A stretch of DNA of 64,000 nucleotides from G965222505 sp965222505 (GTDB lineage: Bacteria; Bacteroidota; Rhodothermia; Rhodothermales; DATKEJ01), in contig OZ244956.1 in NCBI GenBank assembly GCA_965222505.1, forward strand, positions 1,488,001 through 1,552,000, given 5' to 3'. This document shows, piece by piece, positions 7,367 through 16,984 of this stretch. The notes under the pieces are model-generated. The model saw only the letters and a list, made by a program, of their open reading frames with translations. It was not told the DNA's origin and searched no databases. The position numbers and the translations under genes were made by a program. Every line of letters starts with the position of its first letter. The first letter of the stretch is position 1.

Positions 7367-10099
7367 CTAATTAGGAACCTGACTTGCCTGACCGTTCGAG
7401 ACCAACCACACCGTCAGAAAATCGAAAGCTGTTACTTGGCCGTCCATGTTGAAATCGGCCGCGAGGTACCCGGCGTTGCCGTTGTCCGGCAACCATATGC
7501 TCAAGAAATCCGAAGCCGTCACATCGCCACTGGCATTGCCGTCTCCGCCCCAAAGACCGAAGACGCCGGATTCAAGTTCCACCATCGGCAGGTTGCCGAG
7601 GGCGCGGTCCTGACCGGTCGTAAAACTGTAGGCATCCGTGTCATACTTGACGTTCAATTGGCTCGCCGTCATGATGCCCAGGTGCGTCCGATGTTGGATC
7701 CAGAGGTAGTACAAGCCGTCGGCTACCCCGAAGAATTCCACCGGACTGGTGCCATCGAGGTCCACGATTTTTCCATCGCTTCGAAGAAAAGCAGCACGTC
7801 TCCCGACCACAGAGTTGGGCACCGTCTTGAACTCGCGTAGCGTCAACAAAACCCAATCGACGATGTCAGGAGGCACCGAGGTAAGAGTTTCGGTGCCAGC
7901 ATAGTCCCAGGGTGGCGTATTGAACGGCTGGGCGAGGGGAAAGTCGGCTAGACCGGCAAGGTCGGTGCGCATGGATTGGGTTGAGGTGTAAGGTCCATGC
8001 AAGAAGGCGGTGGTGTTGATCCTGACGGGGCAATTGGGGCCGCCGAGCGTAAGACCGCAGAGCGGATTGCCGAGTGCCTGGTAGGGTGGCGTATCCGGCA
8101 TGCACAGGTCGGGGTTACCTGTAAATAAGCACCCAAAAACAGGATTCAACGCGGCAACAGAGAGGGGTACGGTACCCGCTAATTGATTGTCAGCCAAGTT
8201 GAGAAAGAGGGCAGGGCTGATATTGCCAAGTGTTTCTGGGATAGGCCCCTCAAGGAGGTTGACACTCAAGTCCAGTCTGGACAGATTCGGCAGGTTCCCG
8301 AGTGAAGATGGGATGGCACCGGTTAAGCCATTTTTGAAGAAGTTCAATTCTTGCAAGCTGAACAGGTTACCGAGTTCAGGGGGGATCGGACCCGTATGGC
8401 CGTTGTCTGCTAGGACGAGCTTTTCCAGGTTCGATAGATTACCCAGTTCAGGGGGAAGCGCACTTCTTAAGAAATTGCCTTCGATGCGGAGTTCTTTCAA
8501 CCCTGCCAGGTTACCCAGCTCAGCAGGCAACGTCCCATCCAGGTTGCTGTAGAGTTTAATTAGCCTCGAAACACCCCCCGCCTCGCAGGTTATACTATCC
8601 CAGCTACAGGGCGTATTGGTCTGAAGCCAGCCGGTGTTGTTCGTCCAATTTGGCCCATTGGCATTGTTGTAGAGTGCTACGAGGGCCTCGCACTCCAACA
8701 CCGGAATCTGGGTAACGGCATCGCAGTCAAAGCCCTGCGCATCGGTAGCCGTAAAGGACCACACCGCCGACCAGTCTGTTTGTGCATCCGTACGGCCCCG
8801 TACACGCCAATAGTAGAGCGTTTCCGGAGCAAGTGACGGGTTCACCTGTATGGTGAATGCACTGGTACTGCCGTCGAATACGATATTCGTCTGAAACGAG
8901 GGGTCCGTGGAAACCTGTACCTGATAGTCATCTCCAGGTGCGCCAATCCCAGACCAGAACAGTTGGGTATCTCCAGGTACGGCAACGGCGCCGTCTGCAG
9001 GGGCTGAGGGTGCAGGAGGCGAGTGTGCATAATCGGTCGTATAAAAACGAACGACCGCGCCTTGTATGTTCGAAATCGTCCCGTCATATATGCCGTCACC
9101 GTTGGCGTCTACGTTGTCTACAAAGATCACGCGCTGCAACGCACGGCCCCGATCGAAGTCAATCAGGTCAATCGTCGGATCCGTCTCCGGTGAAGCCGGA
9201 CACCCATTGGGATCAGCATTGACGATGGGGCCAATGGCGGAGGCCCACGCATCATAGGTGGTCGCCGGATAGAAGGCGTATACTCGGTCCGTGGCGGGAC
9301 GACCGAAGACGGCGTCCCCGGTGGCGTCACTGAGTTCGCCGTATTCGAACGCACACTCCCCATTGTTGTCCGAGAAGAGATTCGGAATCATACGGACATC
9401 ATCACTCGGATCATTCACCCCAAACGGGCCGACGGGGCCGATGTCCCAAATCTCGAAGGGCACCCAGATCGCGGCGCCTGTGGAAAACGAAAAATAGGCA
9501 TAGGAGCCGCCAGCCGTGAAGCGAATCTCATAGTCGTGCGGGGCATAGTTGCCGATCACATCTTCCGTTCCGCCGCCCTGCCTATACATGATGTAAACCC
9601 CCGTGCCGTTGAAGGAGGGGTATAGATAATTTCCACCCACCTCCAAGCAGCCAAACGTCGATACGGCCGTGGGGCCACAGGGATCAGCCCCACCAGGCCC
9701 GACCACTTCGACGAAGGCGTAGGTGTCCGGCGAGGAAAGCAAAAGTGGACCAGCAAGGCGTAGCTCCGCAGAGCCGGTTGTGAATGAACGTATGACAGAC
9801 CAGTCTGAAGGGACCCCGGACACAAGGGTCCTCACCCGCCAATAGTATTGGGTATTGATGTTTAGGTCAGGTACATAATGCGCGGTCCCTGTGTGGGTAA
9901 TCAATACCGGAGAGACAAAATTAGGGGTCGTGCTTATCTGGAGATTGTAAACATCAATTCCTCCGACTACTTGCCACTGCAAAATAAGATTAGTAGGCTG
10001 TTCTGTTGCGCCATCAGCGGGAGCCAAGAGTGCTGGTTGGGCAAAGAGTGTAACGACTGGACATAGGACCAGTCCCAGGAGGGACAGGAAACTCTTCAT
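7367..10099 (-). CDS. Secreted LRR protein with fibronectin-like and dockerin-like domains
   Basis: 910 residues. Signal peptide 1-20 (ending FAQP). There are two fibronectin-type-III-like modules: residues 25-105 with TQYYWRVRT, and about 360-450 with LYYWRVRG. Between them is a region of unknown fold. The segment ECEALVALYNNANGPNWTNNTGW (split here over two motifs) introduces about six plant-type leucine-rich repeats of the form LGNL.NLEKL.L..N.LTGPIP. The C-terminal 60 residues hold two EF-hand-like loops (GDGNASGDVTASDF and DFNMDGQVTAFDF), as in dockerin-like tails of Bacteroidota secreted proteins. It probably acts at the cell surface in binding. The C-terminal half is clearly homologous to the protein at 45044-46912. 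Confidence 0.8.
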   Translation of the reverse strand: MKSFLSLLGLVLCPVVTLFAQPALLAPADGATEQPTNLILQWQVVGGIDVYNLQISTTPNFVSPVLITHTGTAHYVPDLNINTQYYWRVRTLVSGVPSDWSVIRSFTTGSAELRLAGPLLLSSPDTYAFVEVVGPGGADPCGPTAVSTFGCLEVGGNYLYPSFNGTGVYIMYRQGGGTEDVIGNYAPHDYEIRFTAGGSYAYFSFSTGAAIWVPFEIWDIGPVGPFGVNDPSDDVRMIPNLFSDNNGECAFEYGELSDATGDAVFGRPATDRVYAFYPATTYDAWASAIGPIVNADPNGCPASPETDPTIDLIDFDRGRALQRVIFVDNVDANGDGIYDGTISNIQGAVVRFYTTDYAHSPPAPSAPADGAVAVPGDTQLFWSGIGAPGDDYQVQVSTDPSFQTNIVFDGSTSAFTIQVNPSLAPETLYYWRVRGRTDAQTDWSAVWSFTATDAQGFDCDAVTQIPVLECEALVALYNNANGPNWTNNTGWLQTNTPCSWDSITCEAGGVSRLIKLYSNLDGTLPAELGNLAGLKELRIEGNFLRSALPPELGNLSNLEKLVLADNGHTGPIPPELGNLFSLQELNFFKNGLTGAIPSSLGNLPNLSRLDLSVNLLEGPIPETLGNISPALFLNLADNQLAGTVPLSVAALNPVFGCLFTGNPDLCMPDTPPYQALGNPLCGLTLGGPNCPVRINTTAFLHGPYTSTQSMRTDLAGLADFPLAQPFNTPPWDYAGTETLTSVPPDIVDWVLLTLREFKTVPNSVVGRRAAFLRSDGKIVDLDGTSPVEFFGVADGLYYLWIQHRTHLGIMTASQLNVKYDTDAYSFTTGQDRALGNLPMVELESGVFGLWGGDGNASGDVTASDFLSIWLPDNGNAGYLAADFNMDGQVTAFDFLTVWLVSNGQASQVPN

Positions 10100-10307
10100 C
10101 GGTTAAGTGTTTGACCTGAGACATGCTGAATCCTCAACACTGTGCCATGCAAATAGAACAAACAGTCTAAGGGTGTTTTATGATTTCTTTAATGGATTAA
10201 TTTATTCAGGGACGATGCTCCAAAGTATGCATTTACTCGACACTTTTTCAACACAAAGCAAAAAGAAGATAGATGGAGATGGGATAGGTAATGTGTTCAA
10301 AGGCCCA

Positions 10308-10430
10308 CATAACGGCCCCAGTTCAGGTGCACAGGGCAGGCAGCAGAAGGTAAACAACGGCTGCAAAACACACCCAGCCGACCAAGCTCAAACCCCCAAC
10401 GCCCTGGGTCGCCTGGTACGGTTGTTATAA
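10308..10430 (-). repeat. attC 6 (C1 cassette)
   Basis: R'' TTATAAC, R' GTTATGT; left arm TTCAGGTGCAC. Differs from attC 8 although both terminate family-C bodies. Confidence 0.92.
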
Positions 10431-10736
10431 CGCTCCATGAGCGATAACCCTCTAACCCGCCGGAAAGCACACCCCCTACCCCACCGCAGAGGTTAAACCA
10501 GAACCGGCACATGCCCAGCCCCAACCGGCCCCGTTGGTGCCAAGCTGTAGCTGAGCGAAGTGGGACGTAGAGGAGGGTGCCGCAGCGCTATCGAGGAGTG
10601 CCTGAGCACAACATCGGGTGTGTTTTCCACGACCGATAAGGCTGGGACCGAATGCTGCCCTCGGCGGCGCGGTTGCTGGAGCCGTTGGTCCGTTTCGCCC
10701 CCCATGCGACTTTGGGGTACTGCCGCTAGTGTGACG
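10431..10736 (-). repeat. Family-C ORF-less cassette body, C1
   Basis: About 306 bp, same as C2 from GAGCGATAACCCTC onward. Left edge is GTTATAACGCTCCAT, which does not match its own right end GACGGCATAAC. Confidence 0.8.
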
Positions 10737-10862
10737 GCATAACGGCCCAAGTTCAAGTGCGCAGGGCTGACAGCCGTAAGATAAAGGGCGGCTGGAAATC
10801 ACACCCATCAAACCAAGCCGAAAAACCCTAACGCCCTGAGTCGCTTGTAACGGGTGTTAGGC
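10737..10862 (-). repeat. attC 7 (A1 cassette)
   Basis: R'' GCCTAAC, R' GTTATGC; left arm TTCAAGTGCGC, a subtype found only with family A. Confidence 0.92.
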
Positions 10863-11145
10863 GGCACCGACGGCGACGAACCCATTCCCTTGAAACGCAT
10901 CAACTGAGTACCCCGAGCACGCTGACAGACGCGCCCACATGCCAGCACCGGCCTGACTCAAAAGGGCAATACGGCACCGTTGGTGACGCACACCCTTCAT
11001 CTCTTCAGTGCGCCGGCACACGCCCACCAAGCACCAGCACCGGAGAGGATCGCCCTGACCGAGGCGACTTCTTCATCGAGGCCGACCCCATGAGGTGCCG
11101 AGGCAAAGCGTAGCATTGGGGGAGCAGTCTGCGCAGGTGGTGTCC
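10863..11145 (-). repeat. Family-A ORF-less cassette body, A1
   Basis: Block composition: left part with CATCAACTGAG, middle block V2 (GGCCTGACTCAAAAGGGC), right part with GAGGCGACTTC. Ends GTGTCCGCATAAC. No reading frame is kept across the family. Confidence 0.85.
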
Positions 11146-11272
11146 GCATAACGGACCAAGTTCAGGCGAACTGGGCTGAGGAGAAGGTAACAAAACCCAG
11201 GGCACCAAGTCACTCGCCCAGTTTCCGACTGCAACGACCAACGCCCTGGTTCGCCTGAAACGGTTGTTATGC
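11146..11272 (-). repeat. attC 8 (C2 cassette)
   Basis: R'' GCATAAC, R' GTTATGC; left arm TTCAGGCGAAC. Confidence 0.92.
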
Positions 11273-11578
11273 CGCACCACGAGCGATAACCCTCTAACCC
11301 GCCGGAAAGCACACCCCCTACCCCACCGCAGAGGTTAAACCAGAACCGGCACATGCCCAGCCCCAACCGGCCCCGTTGGTGCCAAGCTGTAGCTGAGCGA
11401 AGTGGGACGTAGAGGAGGGTGCCGCAGCGCTATCGAGGAGTGCCTGAGCACAACATCGGGTGTGTTTTCCACGACCGATAAGGCTGGGACCGAATGCTGC
11501 CCTCGGCGGCGCGGTTGCTGGAGCCGTTGGTCCGTTTCGCCCCCCATGCGACTTTGGGGTACTGCCGCTAGTGTGACG
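11273..11578 (-). repeat. Family-C body, C2
   Basis: Same body as C1 but with left edge GTTATGCCGCACC, which is complementary to its right end GACGGCATAAC. Confidence 0.8.
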
Positions 11579-11700
11579 GCATAACGGCCCAAGTTCAAGT
11601 GCGCAGGGCAGATGCCGTAAGATAAAGGGCGACTGGAAATCACATACACTTCAAACGGCTAAACCCCAACGCCCTGAGTCGCTTGTAACGGGTGTTAGGC
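11579..11700 (-). repeat. attC 9 (A2 cassette)
   Basis: R'' GCCTAAC, R' GTTATGC; left arm TTCAAGTGCGC. Confidence 0.92.
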
Positions 11701-11983
11701 GGCACCGACGGCGACGAACCCACTTACCTTGAAACACGACACCCGAGCACCCCGAAAACGCTGACAGACGCGCCCACATGCCAGCACCACACCCGCCCGA
11801 ATCGACGACGACGCGAGGAAGTGGCGCACACCCTTCATCTCATCAGTGCGCAGGCACACGCCCACCAAGCACCAGCACCGGAGAGGATCACCCTGACTGA
11901 GAAGGCTTCTTCATCGAGGCCGACCCCATGAGGTGCCGAGGCAAAGCGTAGCATTAGGGGAGCAGTCTGCGCAGGTGGTGTCC
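11701..11983 (-). repeat. Family-A body, A2
   Basis: Left part CGACACCCGAG, middle block V1 (ACACCCGCCCGAATCG), right part GAGAAGGCTTC. Confidence 0.85.
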
Positions 11984-12108
11984 GCATAACGGCCCCAGTT
12001 CAGCCGACCCGGGCTGGGGGCACAACATACGTCGCTGGGCACAAAGTCACTCGCCTGGGTACAGTCTGAATGACCTACGCCCTGGGTCGGCTGGAACGGT
12101 TGTTATAC
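11984..12108 (-). repeat. attC 10 (pAgo-SIR2 cassette)
   Basis: R'' GTATAAC, R' GTTATGC; left arm TTCAGCCGACC. Confidence 0.92.
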
Positions 12109-12154
12109 AACATATTGCCACCGGTCGATGTTGAAGAGTTCAGAAGTGCTACCG

Positions 12155-13225
12155 TTAAAATGGCAAATCTTCTTCTGGGAAGAGAGAGTTAACGTACTCC
12201 AACTTGACATTATATTTAAAAAACTTGCTTGCCTTACCTATTACGACCTTAATTTGGTCGCTTGAGTCAATATCCAACCGCCTTGCTAATTCTGTAGCTT
12301 TCTCCACTTCATTGCCGCTATAAATATTCACGAGCAAAAGACGCTCTTTGTCTTCATTTAGTGCTTGTTTGAGAATTTTGTTTATATGGTCGTCCCAAAA
12401 ACCATATCCTGAAATAATTATTAACTTGGCTTTGATACAGTACTCTCTAAATTCATATATAAAAAACAGAAATGGATCATAGGCTTTTACTTTTTGTCGT
12501 GTACCGAATATTATCTCATGGTTTTTTATCTTTACAGATGTTTTATGAATTATTTTGTCAGACTCATCTCGTTCCCAGTCAATCGAGCCATGTAGTTTAT
12601 ATAGGAATATATCTGGATCAGCCTCTTCTTCCCCTATCTTAAATCTAGACCAATGCCATGATTCTTCTATTTCTCGCTCATTTCCAAATCCTCTTTCAAT
12701 TTCACAAGTTACTTCTTTTCCTTTATCAGTAAATCTGTCACAAACTGATTCAATACACAAGTCGTAATTTAAGGTAAAAATCCTTATGGGATTATTGAGC
12801 TCTTTTTGAAACAATGCCAACTCTTGATAATATTTTGCTTTAACCTGGTTATCTAGAGCGATCCATCCTCTCAAACTTCCTATAATTTGATTCCGAAACT
12901 CTGCAATTGCATCGTAAGTATAGCCAACATTTTCAATGAACTCGATCCAGCTTAGCTGAAACGGTGAAAGTGGATGCTGCTTATTTAAGAGTAGAAGTAA
13001 TTCGTCAAGTATGTTTACTAAGTCTTCAACATTTAGATTTTCTTCTGAGACCTTAAAAACTTGTGACTTAATAAAATTGTATAGCCCTTCAAACTTCCTC
13101 CATTTGTTTTTTAGCATATTTTCAATTTTTTGAATCATCTCTCTAGTAATAGGTATTCCGGCCTCTTGACTAGCTCCAGCTCCGAGCAATAATAGCACAT
13201 CTTCTTTTTGTAAATCGTATCTCAT
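12155..13225 (-). CDS. SIR2-family NADase effector partner of prokaryotic Argonaute
   Basis: 356 residues. The SIR2 nucleotide-binding core is complete: GAGAS at 15-19 followed by AGIP, TLNYD with the catalytic-type Asn153, LHGS with His212, and the late SGYGFWDDH block (272-280). This set is shared by defence SIR2 enzymes that degrade NAD+ when activated, rather than by canonical deacetylases, which carry a zinc-binding CXXC module absent here. It follows the Argonaute gene by 9 bases in the same direction. The inferred role is the abortive-infection effector triggered by the Argonaute. The gene is strongly AT-rich compared with neighbouring cassettes, which suggests acquisition from a low-GC host. 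Confidence 0.82.
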   Translation of the reverse strand: MRYDLQKEDVLLLLGAGASQEAGIPITREMIQKIENMLKNKWRKFEGLYNFIKSQVFKVSEENLNVEDLVNILDELLLLLNKQHPLSPFQLSWIEFIENVGYTYDAIAEFRNQIIGSLRGWIALDNQVKAKYYQELALFQKELNNPIRIFTLNYDLCIESVCDRFTDKGKEVTCEIERGFGNEREIEESWHWSRFKIGEEEADPDIFLYKLHGSIDWERDESDKIIHKTSVKIKNHEIIFGTRQKVKAYDPFLFFIYEFREYCIKAKLIIISGYGFWDDHINKILKQALNEDKERLLLVNIYSGNEVEKATELARRLDIDSSDQIKVVIGKASKFFKYNVKLEYVNSLFPEEDLPF

Positions 13226-13234
13226 TTTTCTGAC

Positions 13235-15076
13235 CTATAAGAACCACGGTTGCAAGCTTTCAGGGTTTAAATCTGGGTATTCTCTTTCTCTAAATTCCCT
13301 CACGAACTCTGTTACTAAATCACAATATTGGACAGAAACCGGGACAGATTTAGAGTTATATGCTCTCCAGTTCATACCAGACAAGCTGAGCAATTCTTGA
13401 ATATATGAATAGTGATCAATACCTGGCCTGTTCTGAAACATAACTTCAATGTATATAGGTCCACTATATCTCTTTCTTGGCTTATAATCATGTCTATTTA
13501 CCCCTTCGCTCCAAAGTAGATACTGATTACTTCCTAATGCCGTACATGTGCCCTCAAGAGGGGTTAAGTTATTAAGGGCTTTATTGTAGCCAAAATACTT
13601 ATTTGAAACATTGATTCTGAGCACTACGAACTCGATTTTTGATCTACTATTTTCGACTGCCTCTTTTATTTTCTCTATCTCATCGTAAGAAATAGAAAAT
13701 GGCGCATGTATAGCTATTCTGGAATAGTTCTTATCTTTTTGTTTTAGAATGCTAGACACCTTAGTCTTTAGTTGATCTAGATATTCTTTCTTTGCATTAT
13801 TCGTAGAGACTATATCTATTGAATGGTATAGTCCAGTGCTATCAAGTAGTATTGAATAGGCATAGTATCGATCCCTTACTTTTCTTCCATTTATTTCTTT
13901 GAATCGAATTGATTGAGCTAGCCCAACAATCAGTGTTTTGTCAGAAACTGGCTTGATTAGCCAGGGTACACCGCCTACTTTTGAGAACATCTGAAGAGAG
14001 AAGTCACGAACGGAATACTTGTTTTCTAACGTCTTATAGTTGATGAACTGTACTGGAATGTTATCTTTGCTGAACTCATACTTGACTGAATAGTACAACT
14101 CATTTTCTTCCTCTTGACTCTTTTTTAATACCACTACTAAAGGGTTGGTATAATTGTTTTCCTTTATTTCCTTTTTTAGGCTAAGTATTTCTTCAATAGT
14201 AATTTCTGTACACCTATGACCATTAAGAGCAACATTGATATTAAATATAGATTCTAACTCTTTTTGAAGTTCACTATAGAATGATGCTATAATTTTTCGT
14301 TCGCTATTTTTATGCAAAAAGAAAACGTTCATTGGATCAACTAATGTTTTTAGCGGCCCAATGCCTCGCATTTTATTCTGGCTATCTATTTCAATTCCAT
14401 TTTTCACAACAAACATTTTTTGAACTAATCTATGGCAAGACAATTCAGTTATAGAATCAAAATCGAGTATCGAATCAGCAAACGCACTCTTATAGAATAC
14501 TTTGGCAAACTGTCTTATTTTCCCGTACTTATCACTATAAAATGTAGTGTTACTTCTACCAATTGAATTTAAACTCAAACTTAAGGCCTGAACTTTTCTA
14601 CTAAACTCTACCTCGCTATTTTTTAGAAATTTGTAGTCAATGAGAAACCCGAATTTATCTATTTCCTTTAGGTAATATGGTTCAAGCCAAACTGTTTCCT
14701 TCCCTTCTGGATGAGATTTAAGTACAAAGTGTAGGCGTTTATATTTTGATTTCTCAAGCGTTGTATATTGATCTTCCTCTAGGTTCTGACTTGAAATTTC
14801 TTTAAGCTTCCATAGAATAAAACTCTTTGTTAAGTAAAGGTTTGTCATTCTATTACAATCAAAGACCTCTGAGTTGTTAAACTCAGAAAAGGAAACCCAA
14901 TAGTCTTTGTATTTATTTTTTCCTAATTGTTCTGGAAGTCTAGAACCAAATATTAAGTTTGAAGAAGGCTTGGGATCACCTTTTTTTCTAGTTTTTCGGA
15001 AGACTTGAAAGTTTAATTTGTTATTCTTTAATGGCGCGAAGTTTATAGCTATTTGGGAAAAATCAGGCATTCTCAA
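13235..15076 (-). CDS. Prokaryotic Argonaute, predicted catalytically inactive
   Basis: 613 residues. A MID-PIWI half is recognisable from about residue 210: FSKVGG-PWLI (365-373), TLIVGL (381-386), RIAIHAP (453-459), and a C-terminal block GMNWRAYNS..VPVSVQYCDL (567-586) that ends in FL. The first PIWI catalytic Asp normally follows the VG-I step. Here the sequence reads IVGLAQS, so that Asp is Ala387. The His-Arg-Asp/Gly catalytic region is replaced by HAPFS. The enzyme should therefore guide but not slice. About 200 N-terminal residues precede MID, longer than short pAgos but shorter than most long ones, so a full PAZ domain is doubtful. The downstream SIR2 gene makes this resemble inactive long-B pAgo systems with separate effectors. 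Confidence 0.8.
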   Translation of the reverse strand: MRMPDFSQIAINFAPLKNNKLNFQVFRKTRKKGDPKPSSNLIFGSRLPEQLGKNKYKDYWVSFSEFNNSEVFDCNRMTNLYLTKSFILWKLKEISSQNLEEDQYTTLEKSKYKRLHFVLKSHPEGKETVWLEPYYLKEIDKFGFLIDYKFLKNSEVEFSRKVQALSLSLNSIGRSNTTFYSDKYGKIRQFAKVFYKSAFADSILDFDSITELSCHRLVQKMFVVKNGIEIDSQNKMRGIGPLKTLVDPMNVFFLHKNSERKIIASFYSELQKELESIFNINVALNGHRCTEITIEEILSLKKEIKENNYTNPLVVVLKKSQEEENELYYSVKYEFSKDNIPVQFINYKTLENKYSVRDFSLQMFSKVGGVPWLIKPVSDKTLIVGLAQSIRFKEINGRKVRDRYYAYSILLDSTGLYHSIDIVSTNNAKKEYLDQLKTKVSSILKQKDKNYSRIAIHAPFSISYDEIEKIKEAVENSRSKIEFVVLRINVSNKYFGYNKALNNLTPLEGTCTALGSNQYLLWSEGVNRHDYKPRKRYSGPIYIEVMFQNRPGIDHYSYIQELLSLSGMNWRAYNSKSVPVSVQYCDLVTEFVREFREREYPDLNPESLQPWFL

Positions 15077-15380
15077 TATCTGTTCTACTCTAGAACATGT
15101 TAAGTGCGGCGACTAGTATAATTTGATATAGATGCGCTTTGGATCATCAAGCATGTAATATTGTGTATAGATTCTAGAAATGCAACTTCCATAGCACTGA
15201 ATCGAGATTGGTGATAAACGGAGTTGTAGTTTTTCGATTACCTAGAAATAGAATCTAGAGCGTACCAAAATTGTACTTAATAACGTTCTTTTAAGCGACG
15301 TATGACCGGCAACTTGTATCCTCGTAGCTCAACAATGTTGTATAACGGACAAAGTTCAGGCGAACTGGGCTGAGGGGAAG

Positions 15381-16705
15381 GTAGTGTTTCATAAAGTGTG
15401 TCAAAGGGATCCGGCTCATAGATCCAGTCGGAGTCGGTCACCGAAGATAATTGATAGCTGCGACAAGGTCATATTCCAGTTGTGAATCGGTCGCTTCCAC
15501 TTGGTCGTGACCTCCTCCTGAACCAAGTACAGCAGCTTCATCAGGGCATCATCGGAACTGAAGGCCCCCTTTGTCTTCGTCACCTTTCTCAGTTGCCGGT
15601 GGAAGCCCTCAATAATATTAGTCGTGTAGATTACGCGACGGATCTCAGGTGCATAGGCAAAATAAACCGAGAGACGTGGCCAGTTTCTACGCCAAGAGTC
15701 GATGACGACCGGATACTTGCTACCCCAACGGGCTTCGAGTTTATCTAGGTTGTGCTCGGCGGCCTCAAGGGTTCGAGCCTTGTAAATCTGTTTCAGATCC
15801 TGCATGAACGCCTTGACATCCTTCCAGGCGATGTACTTTCTGCTATTTCGGATCTGATGTACGATGCAGAGTTGTACTTGCGTCTGAGGGAAGATGCTTT
15901 CAATGGCATCGGCGAAACCTGAAAGGTTGTCGATGCAAGCAATGAAGATATCCTCGACGCCCCGATTCTTGAGATCGGTCAAGACCTGTAACCAAAACTT
16001 CGCGCCTTCATTCTCGCCGATGTAAAGGCCCAAGAGTTCCTTGTAGCCTTCCTGGTTTAGGCCAATAATACAGTAGATGGCCTTGGTCACTACCCGGCCC
16101 TCATGGCGGACTTTGTAGTGGATAGCATCAAGCCAAACAAAGGGGTAAACCGACTCCAAGGGCCGGTCACGCCACTGCTGAAGCAAGGGCAGAATCTTAT
16201 CGGTGACCCGGCTAATGGTCGCCGTCGAGACTTCTAGGTCATACATCTCAGCCAGGTAGTCCCGGATGTCGCCATAGCTGGATCCGCGAGCGTATAGGGC
16301 GATGATCTGTCGGTCGAGATCCGTTCCCAGTCGGCCTTGCCGTTTGGCAATGATCTGGGGATCGAAACTGGCATTACGATCTCTCGGAGTTTTGATCTCA
16401 ACTTGGCCAAGAGCCGTCTTGACGGTTTTCTTGCTTTTGCCATTACGGCGATTCTTCGGCCCCGGCTCATCGAGATGGACATCGAGTTCGGCCTCCAGGG
16501 TTTCTTCGAGGAATTCCTTGATCAGGGGTGTCAGTACGCCATCTGAACCAAGCAATGTGCCGCCAGCTTGGAGCTTCTCTTTAGCCAGTTGCTTAAATTG
16601 ATCGAAATCGAAGGTGTTGTTTTGGGGTTTTCTTCTTGGGCTCATGGTGTGTTAGGGTTGGGTTGTTAAGAATAAACCCTTTGACACACTTTATGAAACA
16701 CCCTC
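15381..16705 (-). mobile_element. IS256-family insertion sequence, copy 1 (inside attC 11)
   Basis: 1325 bp. Ends are near-inverted repeats (GTAGTGTTTCATAAAGTGTG on the left; the complement of the right end is GAGGGTGTTTCATAAAGTGT). It is flanked by a 9-bp direct repeat GAGGGGAAG at 15372-15380 and 16706-16714. The element splits an attC between its two arms. It appears identical to the copy at 22701-24025. Confidence 0.92.
15416..16645 (-). CDS. IS256-family (mutator-type) transposase, copy 1
   Basis: 409 residues, full length for the family. The DDE residues are visible: Asp in FVWLDAIHYKVR, Asp in ACIDNLSGFADAI, and Glu in TTNIIEGFHRQLRKVT. The conserved QLCIVHQIRNS segment is also present. 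The N-terminus (SPRRKPQNN.FDFDQFKQLAKE) is a DNA-binding helical region. No frameshifts are present, so the element may still be mobile. Confidence 0.93.
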   Translation of the reverse strand: MSPRRKPQNNTFDFDQFKQLAKEKLQAGGTLLGSDGVLTPLIKEFLEETLEAELDVHLDEPGPKNRRNGKSKKTVKTALGQVEIKTPRDRNASFDPQIIAKRQGRLGTDLDRQIIALYARGSSYGDIRDYLAEMYDLEVSTATISRVTDKILPLLQQWRDRPLESVYPFVWLDAIHYKVRHEGRVVTKAIYCIIGLNQEGYKELLGLYIGENEGAKFWLQVLTDLKNRGVEDIFIACIDNLSGFADAIESIFPQTQVQLCIVHQIRNSRKYIAWKDVKAFMQDLKQIYKARTLEAAEHNLDKLEARWGSKYPVVIDSWRRNWPRLSVYFAYAPEIRRVIYTTNIIEGFHRQLRKVTKTKGAFSSDDALMKLLYLVQEEVTTKWKRPIHNWNMTLSQLSIIFGDRLRLDL

Positions 16706-16984
16706 GAGGGGAAGGTACAAAAGCGTGCTGAAAGTCACTCGCTCCGGGTGCGATTGGAACGCCTAACGCCCTGGTTCGCCTGAAACGGTTGTTATACAAC
16801 ATAGTGGTAGGGCCAGAATCAGCTCAGCTAGAAGACCTATGACCCCTTCCGTTTCTAATCAGCCTTTCGCATCTTTATCACTGTGTCTGCAGCAGCAGCT
16901 ACCTAAGACTCTTGATTTTGTTAAAGATAAAGCTTACAATTAACATATGTCACGTTGCCGTAATTTTCAACCAAATGGGAGAAA

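Larger units (their letters stand above)
15340..16797 (-). repeat. attC 11, split by IS256 copy 1 (membrane-protein cassette)
   Basis: R'' GTATAAC at 16791-16797, R' GTTATAC at 15340-15346; left arm TTCAGGCGAAC. The IS (15381-16705) sits between the arms. Without it and one target repeat the site would be about 124 bp. Confidence 0.9.

Noticed and set aside
7367..10099. Eukaryotic contamination suggested by plant-type LRRs
   Set aside because: Such repeats occur in many Bacteroidota secreted proteins, the gene has a bacterial signal peptide and dockerin-like tail, and it lies in an attC-bounded cassette.
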